NCBI GenBank assembly: GCA_009911355.1
Contig: QXXE01000010.1
Coordinates: 25,353-89,352, forward strand
Origin: Clostridiaceae bacterium
GTDB lineage: Bacteria; Bacillota; Clostridia; Oscillospirales; Butyricicoccaceae
DNA length: 64,000 nucleotides
Reading direction: 5' to 3'
Notes under the pieces: model-generated
The model's input: only the letters and a program-made list of their open reading frames with translations
The model's database searches: none
What the model was told of the DNA's origin: nothing
In this document: piece by piece, positions 57,734 to 64,000 of the stretch
Layout: every line of letters starts with the position of its first letter
How positions within the stretch are numbered: position 1 is the stretch's first letter
Made by a program: the position numbers and the translations under genes

Positions 57734-57765
57734 TGCCCGCCCCGCCGTCCTTTTGGCGGGGCGGG
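57734..57765 (+). terminator. Terminator-like hairpin after the GH94 genes
   Basis: GCCCGCCCCGCC pairs with GGCGGGGCGGGC (12 bp) around GTCCTTTT, 28 bases after the cellobiose phosphorylase stop. The U-tract is weak (CATTTTCGG), so termination may be partial. A second GC hairpin (GGGGGCAGTGCCCCCC near 57,920) may serve the AraC gene. Confidence 0.6.
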
Positions 57766-57941
57766 CACGCTGCATTTTCGGCAGCGGAGCACCAAAGCCC
57801 CCGTCCCGCCCGCAGGCGACGGTGGGGGAGTCCAGCCCGTAGGCCACTATCCCTATTCCCGCGCCGTGCGCGGTTTTAGACGCAGTCCCTTTGGCGCTCT
57901 CCGCGCAGGAACGGGAGGCAGGGGGCAGTGCCCCCCGCAGT

Positions 57942-58712
57942 TTATCCGTTCCCCGAACCTTCCCGGTTTACATTCCAGTTATTCATGTAGTTTTTGTCCC
58001 GGTAAGCTTTGGGCGTCATGCCGGTCTGGCTGCGGAACTGCTGGATAAAATGGCTCTGCGAAGCGTAGGACAGCGTTGCCGCGATATCCGCGAGGTCGAA
58101 GTTGCTGAACCGCAGCAGGTTTTTCGCCATATCGACCTTGCGCTGGCGAATATATTCGCTGACCGCAACGCCGGTTTCCTGCTTGAAAATCCGGGAAAGA
58201 TGCGAGGGCGAAATACAGATCGCGTCCGCAAGGTCGTTGATGGTGATCCGTTCCCGAATATGTACATAAATATAGTCGATCGCTTCAGAAACCTGCTTGG
58301 AAGCAGCCACATCCCGGATGCGCCTTCGCATTCGCCCGGCGAAATCAAGCGCCATCTGGTCGTGGACAAATACGATCTCAGCCATTTGCGTGCAGCGGTC
58401 CATCTTCTGGATGTAGGCGTCGCTCAGCACAAAGGCTTCTTCAACCGGCATCCCGCCCTCCATGCAAAACCGGGTGATCAGCGCTGCGGTTACCACAAAA
58501 TGATACCGCATATTGGTGACCGGGTTTTCGGAAAGCCGCCCTACCCCCTCCGTGTTTTCAAACGCGCCGCGTGCACAGTTTTCCTGTACGGCATCGATAT
58601 TCCCGGCCGCGACCGCGCGGTAGAACAGAAATTCCTCCCCCGGCTCACGGTGGTTGGCAGGTTCCCGCTCCTCGTCAATTTCAATGGGCTTCCAGCCCTG
58701 AAAATCGCCCAT
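57942..58712 (-). CDS. AraC-family regulator
   Basis: 256 residues from ATG 58712. The C-terminal ~100 residues hold two AraC helix-turn-helix motifs (INDLADAICISPSHLSRIFK and LADIAATLSYASQSHFIQQF) with the signature SQTGMTPKAYRDKN. The N-terminal part lacks a clear cupin and resembles the helical sensor domain of gut clostridial regulators. It is divergent from the ABC transporter operon and lies downstream of the phosphorylases, so it likely controls both. Confidence 0.9.
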   Translation of the reverse strand: MGDFQGWKPIEIDEEREPANHREPGEEFLFYRAVAAGNIDAVQENCARGAFENTEGVGRLSENPVTNMRYHFVVTAALITRFCMEGGMPVEEAFVLSDAYIQKMDRCTQMAEIVFVHDQMALDFAGRMRRRIRDVAASKQVSEAIDYIYVHIRERITINDLADAICISPSHLSRIFKQETGVAVSEYIRQRKVDMAKNLLRFSNFDLADIAATLSYASQSHFIQQFRSQTGMTPKAYRDKNYMNNWNVNREGSGNG

Positions 58713-58745
58713 AACAGCACCCCCCGTGTCAGGTTTTGTGCTTTC

Positions 58746-58774
58746 AATGTAGCATGGATCTGCTATTTTGTCAA
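58746..58774 (-). promoter_or_regulatory. Promoter of the AraC-type regulator
   Basis: On the minus strand TTGACA (58774-58769), 17-bp spacer, TACATT (58751-58746). A good match 34 bases upstream of the regulator start. Confidence 0.78.
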
Positions 58775-58866
58775 GCATAGAAACCGGCTTTAAATCCGGT
58801 TGACAGGAGCGCTTTTTGTAGCACCCTCTAAAACTCGGCATGGATTTGATATTTGTTTGTTGGATT

Positions 58867-58926
58867 TTGTATACACAACCCGGCTGCTATTTTATAATAA
58901 GAGATAACATACAGCAGAAATGCTGT
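58867..58926 (+). promoter_or_regulatory. Promoter/operator of the ABC transporter operon
   Basis: TATAAT at 58893-58898 with a poorly spaced TTGTAT (58867, spacer 20), so activation by the AraC protein is likely. ACAGCA-GAAA-TGCTGT (58911-58926) is a perfect inverted repeat just downstream, a candidate operator or 5'-UTR hairpin. GGAGG precedes the start at 58955. Confidence 0.5.
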
Positions 58927-58954
58927 AGCAAATTCAAAACAGGAGGCGTCAAAG

Positions 58955-60331
58955 ATGATGAAGAAAAAGTTATTGAGCGCTTTGCTCGCGGGGGTCATGC
59001 TCTCCGGGATGCTCAGCGGTTGCGGCGGCGGAGACAGCAATGGCTCCGGCGGGGAAACAGCGGAGGAAGGCAAGGTCGTCAACATCTACGTCTGGAATAA
59101 CGAATTCCAGCGGAAGTTCAACGCCTATTATCCCAGCGTCAGCAAGACCTCGAACGACCTGTCCGTGACCTATCTGGAGGATGGCACAGAGGTGCACTGG
59201 ATCATCAACCCGAACCAGGACGGCGTATACCAGCAGAAGCTGGATGAGGCCCTGATCAAGCAAAGCAGCGCTTCGGCGGATGAAAAGGTCGACCTCTTCC
59301 TGGCGGAAGCCGACTACATCATGAAATATACCGACCCGGACGTCAGCGCAGCGGCCCCGATCTCTTCGCTGGGGATCACCGACGCGGATATCGCGAACCA
59401 GTACAAATACACCCTTCAAGCGGCGACCGGCTCGGACGGGGAGATCCGCGGCCTGAGCTATCAGGCGACGCCGGGCATGTTCGTATACCGCCGTTCGATC
59501 GCGCAGGAGGTGCTTGGTACGGACGACCCGGATACCGTGAACGAAGCGGTTTCCGACTGGGACAAGTTTGACGCGACCGCTGAAAAGATGAAAGCGGCGG
59601 GCTATTACATGGTTTCCTCCCGCGCGGATACTTACCGTGTGTTTTCCAACAATGTTTCTGCCCCATGTGTGGACGGGAACGCCGCTGTGGTGGATCCCAA
59701 CATTATGAAGTGGGTCGAGCAGTCCCGGAAATATACTGACGAGGGGCTGAACCATAAGGTCGGCGGCCAGTGGATTGACGAATGGAACCAGGATATGGGC
59801 GCAAACAGCAAGGTCTTTGGATTCTTCCTTCCGGCGTGGGGCCTTGGCGTGTGCATCCAGCCGAACGTTGAGGGCACCGACGCGGACGACGACTGGGCAG
59901 CCTGCTCCGGCCCGCAGCCCTTCTACTGGGGCGGCACCTGGCTGCTTGCGGCTGAGGGCACCGATAACCCGGAGCATGTCAAGGACATTATGCTGCAAAT
60001 GACCACCAATCGTGAAATCCTTCGCGCCATTACGGTCGAGGACAACGACATGACCAACGACCAGCCGCTGATGGAAGAGCTGGCGGAGGACCCGAGCTTC
60101 TCTTCCCCGCTGCTCGGTGGGCAGAACCATATTGCCGTCCTGTCAGACGTTGCTGTCAATATCGACCTGAGCAACATCTCCCCCTATGACCAGGGCTTTA
60201 CCGAGCTGTTCCAGAACACATTCGGCGACTATTTCAACAACGTGATTGATTTTGAAACGGCAAAATCCAACTTCGAGACTGCCATTGTGGAGCGCTATCC
60301 GGAGCTGACCGGCGGCGTAAAATGGCCGTAA
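58955..60331 (+). CDS. Carbohydrate ABC transporter substrate-binding lipoprotein
   Basis: 458 residues. The lipobox LSGC (Cys at residue 23) ends a typical signal peptide (MMKKKLLSALLAGVMLSGML). The mature part starts with a Gly/Ser/Asn-rich linker and VVNIYVWNNEFQRKFNAYYP, a family-1 solute-binding protein. It contains SLGITDADIANQYKYTLQAA and a Trp-rich stretch (PQPFYWGGTWLLAAEG) suited to oligosaccharide stacking. It delivers oligosaccharides to the two permeases that follow. Confidence 0.93.
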   Translation: MMKKKLLSALLAGVMLSGMLSGCGGGDSNGSGGETAEEGKVVNIYVWNNEFQRKFNAYYPSVSKTSNDLSVTYLEDGTEVHWIINPNQDGVYQQKLDEALIKQSSASADEKVDLFLAEADYIMKYTDPDVSAAAPISSLGITDADIANQYKYTLQAATGSDGEIRGLSYQATPGMFVYRRSIAQEVLGTDDPDTVNEAVSDWDKFDATAEKMKAAGYYMVSSRADTYRVFSNNVSAPCVDGNAAVVDPNIMKWVEQSRKYTDEGLNHKVGGQWIDEWNQDMGANSKVFGFFLPAWGLGVCIQPNVEGTDADDDWAACSGPQPFYWGGTWLLAAEGTDNPEHVKDIMLQMTTNREILRAITVEDNDMTNDQPLMEELAEDPSFSSPLLGGQNHIAVLSDVAVNIDLSNISPYDQGFTELFQNTFGDYFNNVIDFETAKSNFETAIVERYPELTGGVKWP

Positions 60332-60406
60332 TCCGGTTCTGAAAACGGGGCGGGGTTTCCCCGCCCCCTGTATATCAAAGCCCAAATATCGAAAGGGGGA
60401 ACTCCT

Positions 60407-61363
60407 GTGCAAAAGGAGAAAAAAATAAAAGGCATCAGCTACGCAAAGTGGGGCTACATCTTCATTTTGCCATTCTTCCTGAGCTATTTCATCTTTTCAC
60501 TGATCCCGCTGGTGGATACCATCCGGAACAGCTTTTTCGAGTATTATACCTCCGGGCTGAAGGTCGTCGGCCCCAACTGGGTCGGGCTTTCCAACTATAC
60601 GTCCCTGCTCTCGACCGACCTGCCGAAATACGCCTGGAACACGTTTGTCATGTGGATCCTGGGCTTTGTCCCACAGCTGGCGATTGCGCTGCTGCTGGCG
60701 GCGTGGTTTACCGATATGCGGCTTAAAATCCGCTGCAAGCAGTTCTTCAAGGTTGTCATCTACCTGCCGAACCTCATCATGGCGTCCGCGTTCTCTATGC
60801 TGTTCTTCGCGCTGTTCTCAAACGCAGGGCCAATCAATAACATCCTGATGAACCTCGGCATCATCGGCGATGCAATCCGCTTCACCGAATCCACCATCGG
60901 TATGCGCGGCCTGGTGGCGCTGATGAACTTTCTGATGTGGTTCGGCAACAGCACCATCATGCTGATGGCGGCAATTATGGGCATCAACCCCTCCGTATTT
61001 GAAGCGGCGGAGCTGGATGGCTGCACCCATGCCCAGATGTTCTTCAAAATCACCCTGCCCCAGATCCGGCCCCTGCTGACCTATACCTTTATTACTTCTC
61101 TGGTCGGCGGCCTGCAAATGTTCGATGTGCCGCAGATCCTTTCCAACGGGCAGGGAACGCCTGACCGTACCACCATGACGCTGATCATGTTCCTGAACAA
61201 CCACCTCAAGAGCAAGAACTATGGCATGGCGGGCGCATTGTCCATGTATCTCTTTGTCATCAGCGGCATCCTCTGCTTCATCGTGTTCAAGATCAACACG
61301 GAAAAGGAAGCAAAGCCGCCGAAGGATGAACCCAAGAAAGAAACGAAAGGAGCGCGTGCATAA
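60407..61363 (+). CDS. Sugar ABC transporter permease (MalF-like)
   Basis: 318 residues from a GTG start (GGGGG upstream). Six predicted helices (YIFILPFFLSYFIFSLIPL near the N-terminus) and the EAA loop EAAELDGCTHAQMFFKITLP that contacts the ATPase. The ATPase gene (MsmK-type) is not in the window; such systems commonly share a genome-wide ATPase. Confidence 0.93.
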   Translation: MQKEKKIKGISYAKWGYIFILPFFLSYFIFSLIPLVDTIRNSFFEYYTSGLKVVGPNWVGLSNYTSLLSTDLPKYAWNTFVMWILGFVPQLAIALLLAAWFTDMRLKIRCKQFFKVVIYLPNLIMASAFSMLFFALFSNAGPINNILMNLGIIGDAIRFTESTIGMRGLVALMNFLMWFGNSTIMLMAAIMGINPSVFEAAELDGCTHAQMFFKITLPQIRPLLTYTFITSLVGGLQMFDVPQILSNGQGTPDRTTMTLIMFLNNHLKSKNYGMAGALSMYLFVISGILCFIVFKINTEKEAKPPKDEPKKETKGARA

Positions 61364-62205
61364 TGGATAAGCGGTCAAATGCGATTCTTACGGCGGTTGC
61401 ACACGTCGTCTTGATTTTTCTCTCGTTCCTGTGCCTGTTCTTCTTTTACATCCTCATTATCAACTCGACGCGTTCCCATGTGGAGCTGCAAAAGGGCTTT
61501 TCCTTCCTGCCGGGCAGCAGCTTCCTGACGAACCTGAACAACGTGATCAACGACCCGGCGATCCCGATCCTGAAGGGTATCGTCAACAGCCTGATCGTTT
61601 CCACCTTCTGCGCGGCGATTACCACCTATTTCTCCGCGCTGACGGCTTACGGGCTGTATGCTTACCAGTTCCGGCTGAATAAGGCGGCGTTCACCTTCAT
61701 CATGATGATCCTGGTGATGCCGACGCAGGTCACCGCGCTCGGCTTCCTCCGCCTGATTACGACAATGGGGATGGACGATACCCTGCTGCCGCTGATTATC
61801 CCGTCGGTCGCGTCCCCTGCCGTGTTCTACTTTATGTACAGCTATATGCAGTCTTCCCTTCCGCTCGAATTGGTGGAGGCGGCACGCATTGACGGTTCCA
61901 ACGAATTCGGCACGTTCAACCGGATTGTACTGCCGATTATGAAGCCTGCGATTGCGGTGCAGGCAATCTTTACCTTTGTCGGCGCGTGGAACAACTACTT
62001 TGTCCCCGCGTTGGTGATTACCTCGAAAAACAAGCAGACGCTGCCGATTATGATTGCAATGCTCCGCGGCGCGGATTACATGACCTTTGATATGGGTAAA
62101 ATTTATATGATGATTACGATTGCAATCGTCCCGATTATTATCGTTTATCTGTTCCTGTCAAAATTCATTGTCGATGGCGTTACGCTTGGCGGTGTAAAGG
62201 ATTGA
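61363..62205 (+). CDS. Sugar ABC transporter permease (MalG-like)
   Basis: 280 residues; ATG overlaps the preceding stop by one base (TAATG). Six predicted helices and the EAA loop EAARIDGSNEFGTFNRIVLP. Forms the transmembrane pore with the previous permease. Confidence 0.93.
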   Translation: MDKRSNAILTAVAHVVLIFLSFLCLFFFYILIINSTRSHVELQKGFSFLPGSSFLTNLNNVINDPAIPILKGIVNSLIVSTFCAAITTYFSALTAYGLYAYQFRLNKAAFTFIMMILVMPTQVTALGFLRLITTMGMDDTLLPLIIPSVASPAVFYFMYSYMQSSLPLELVEAARIDGSNEFGTFNRIVLPIMKPAIAVQAIFTFVGAWNNYFVPALVITSKNKQTLPIMIAMLRGADYMTFDMGKIYMMITIAIVPIIIVYLFLSKFIVDGVTLGGVKD

Positions 62206-62286
62206 TTTGCAGATGCAAAAGCGCTGTCCAGCAAATGGGCGGCGCTTTCTGTTTCAGAAACCATATTTTGTAAGGAGTTTGTTCGC

Positions 62287-64000
62287 ATGAAAAAATGGAT
62301 TCGGGCGCTTTGCCAGCCCAATTTACCGCTGGACCAGGAAGGGTATGTGACCGCTTGCCCCGCCCACATCGCGCTTTCCCGGCAGGCTGCGCGGGAAGGG
62401 ATGGTGCTGTTGAAAAATAACGCGGGGCTGCTTCCTCTGCCTGCCGGGAACCGTGTGGCGCTGTTCGGCAAAGGCAGTTTTGATTATGTGAAAGGCGGCG
62501 GCGGAAGCGGCGATGTGACCGTGGCCTATACCCGCAACGTGTACGATGGGCTGAAGCTGAAGAATGTGCCGGTTTACGAGCCGCTGTCCGACTATTACCG
62601 CAATTACGTTGCGGAGCGTTATGCGGCGGGGGATGTCCCCGGCATGATGGCGGAGCCGGAGCTTCCGGAAAATCTGCTGGCCGCGGCGCGCCAGGAAACC
62701 GATGTGGCCGTGATCGTAATCAGCCGCTTTTCCGGTGAGGGCTGGGACCGCTCGCAGGTCGGCTACGTCGATGAGGACTATCCGTGGCAGGATGAGGTGA
62801 CGCTCCCCAAACGCGCGGAGCGGATTTTCCCGAAAGGGGACTATTATCTGACGGATGCGGAGCAGGCAATGCTGGAGCAGGTCTGCACTGCGTTCGACAA
62901 GGTTGCAGTTGTGCTGAACGTAGGCTGTGTGACCGATGTTTCGTGGTTTTATGCCGACGATCGGATCGCTTCCGTCCTGCTGGCTTACCAGGGCGGCATG
63001 GAGGGCGGCGTTGCTGTCGCGGAGCTGCTGACCGGCGAAAATACCCCCTGCGGAAAGCTGCCGGACACCCTCGCACGGGATTTGAAAGATTATCCCTCTA
63101 CCGCCAATTTCCATGCGTCCCCGGATTATGTGGACTACACCGAGGATATTTACATGGGCTACCGGTACTTTGAAACGCTTCCCGGCGCGGCGGAGCGGGT
63201 CTGTTATCCGTTCGGCTTTGGTTTGTCCTACACCAGCTTTGCGCTGGAAACGCTGGAAGCGAAAGCGGCGGATGGAACGGTTTCTGTAGCCGTCCGCGTG
63301 ACGAACACCGGGACATATGCCGGGAAAGAGGTCGTACAGCTTTATTTTGAAGCGCCGGAGGGCCTTCTGCAAAAGCCTTCCCGCAGCTTGGCGGCATTTC
63401 AAAAGACCGCGCTTTTGCAGCCCGGGGCAAGCGAAACGGTCACGCTTTCGTTCCCCATCGCCGAGATGGCAAGCTTTGATGATCTGGGGAAAATCGCGCA
63501 CTGTGCATATGTGCTGGAAAAGGGCCGCTACATGCTTTATGTCGGAAATTCTGTGCGGGACGCGGCGGCATTGGATTTCGCTTATGAGCAGCCGGAAACC
63601 CTTGTGGTTTGCCAGCTTCATGAATTTTTGGCCCCGGCGCAGCTTAATAAACGGCTTCTGGCGGACGGAAGCTACGAGAGCCTGCCTGCTGCTGCATTGA
63701 CAGAAGCGGAGCCGGAACTCCTCCCCAGGCTTCCGCATGGCAGTGAAGAGGCGGTTGCGCCTGCCGTGCGGGCGCGGGGGCGTTACCACCTGCATCATCC
63801 TTACGCGGAAGACGTCCACCCGCTGTCGGACGTTGCGGAAGGGAAGCTGTCGCTGGACGCGTTCCTCGGACAGCTGAGCGACGAGGATCTGATCCATCTG
63901 CTGGGCGGGCAGCCGAATACTTCGGTATTACTTTCGAGAAAAAAACTAGGAAAAGCGGAGCAACTATGGTATAATAGGTTGTATGGAATATATAGACTTG
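62287..64000 (+). CDS. GH3 beta-glucosidase with swapped domain order, 3' end outside or interrupted
   Basis: Starts at ATG 62287 (AAGGAG upstream). The GH3 C-terminal alpha/beta-sandwich domain comes first (SRQAAREGMVLLKNNAGLLP, VAVIVISRFSGEGWDRSQVG, VCYPFGFGLSYTSF), then a fibronectin-III-like segment (VAVRVTNTGTYAGKEVVQLY), then the start of the N-terminal TIM-barrel domain (LSLDAFLGQLSDEDLIHLLG). This swapped order is known from ruminococcal GH3 enzymes. The nucleophile Asp should lie beyond 64,000. After GGQPNT near 63,920 the sequence no longer looks like GH3 (see finding). Confidence 0.85.
   Translation, partial: MKKWIRALCQPNLPLDQEGYVTACPAHIALSRQAAREGMVLLKNNAGLLPLPAGNRVALFGKGSFDYVKGGGGSGDVTVAYTRNVYDGLKLKNVPVYEPLSDYYRNYVAERYAAGDVPGMMAEPELPENLLAAARQETDVAVIVISRFSGEGWDRSQVGYVDEDYPWQDEVTLPKRAERIFPKGDYYLTDAEQAMLEQVCTAFDKVAVVLNVGCVTDVSWFYADDRIASVLLAYQGGMEGGVAVAELLTGENTPCGKLPDTLARDLKDYPSTANFHASPDYVDYTEDIYMGYRYFETLPGAAERVCYPFGFGLSYTSFALETLEAKAADGTVSVAVRVTNTGTYAGKEVVQLYFEAPEGLLQKPSRSLAAFQKTALLQPGASETVTLSFPIAEMASFDDLGKIAHCAYVLEKGRYMLYVGNSVRDAAALDFAYEQPETLVVCQLHEFLAPAQLNKRLLADGSYESLPAAALTEAEPELLPRLPHGSEEAVAPAVRARGRYHLHHPYAEDVHPLSDVAEGKLSLDAFLGQLSDEDLIHLLGGQPNTSVLLSRKKLGKAEQLWYNRLYGIYRL
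63921..64000. other. Possible insertion junction within the GH3 gene
   Basis: From about 63921 the sequence becomes AT-rich and reads SVLLSRKKLGKAEQLWYN instead of the expected GH3 barrel segment. It includes a TATAAT (63970-63975) and no protein domain. It may be the 5' end of an inserted element; the frame stays open only by chance. Confidence 0.45.

Overview
The window looks like a chromosomal segment of a GC-rich Firmicute, most likely an Oscillospirales-type gut Clostridium. The evidence is Gram-positive GGAGG ribosome-binding sites, AraC/ABC carbohydrate loci with GH94 phosphorylases, a DUF624 protein and a DnaD-type phage replication protein. It holds two unrelated regions: a temperate phage with a contractile tail (about 1-48,600, left end outside the window) and a host block made of guaA plus a beta-glucan utilisation locus (48,627-64,000).

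Prophage. The tyrosine integrase (47499-48551, plus) sits beside the 3' end of guaA, a known type of integration site. A CI-like repressor and a second gene (45789-46783, plus) face a strong leftward promoter at 45689-45717. Everything to the left is on the minus strand. The order is: early small genes (45.6-38 kb) with a ~500-nt gene-free, heavily folded segment at 44487-44985; replication/recombination (putative annealing-type protein, single-chain SbcD-SbcC, DnaD-type initiator, Dam-like methylase, RecU); metabolic and accessory genes (DUF5131, a broken PAPS-reductase-like gene, an Ntn-hydrolase-like protein, ASCH); an ArpU-type late regulator; and a late switch of two strong promoters around a short terminated leader RNA (22055-22222). 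The late operon starts with a HAD-like protein, three ParB-domain proteins (one fused to a methyltransferase) and a CmoA-like enzyme. TerS/TerL, a portal-Nudix fusion, MuF, a protease with a nested scaffold, capsid, neck, sheath, tube, chaperone with -1 frameshift, tape measure, Dit-like protein, plug, hub, spike and PAAR follow. Lysis and tail-fibre genes would lie to the left of position 1.

Several phage genes (sheath, a small early gene, PAPS-reductase-like, DUF2786) carry single-base frameshifts, so the prophage may be decaying or the assembly may contain indels.

Host region. guaA is followed by about 1 kb of non-coding sequence with a decayed gene fragment, terminators and a 162-bp MITE. 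Then come a DUF624 protein, an intracellular GH16 beta-glucanase, two GH94 phosphorylases, a divergent AraC regulator, a lipoprotein sugar-binding protein, two ABC permeases and a domain-swapped GH3 beta-glucosidase. Together these would import mixed-linkage or beta-1,3-gluco-oligosaccharides, cut them inside the cell and split them by phosphorolysis. The GH3 sequence departs from the family near 63,921, possibly at an insertion.

Most interesting points: the structured RNA candidate at 44.5-45.0 kb; the ParB-methyltransferase plus CmoA-like pair (possible carboxy-SAM-based modification); the portal-Nudix fusion; a repeated hairpin with an invariant GTGCAA loop; a tRNA-like element inside the tail operon; and the late-promoter leader RNA.
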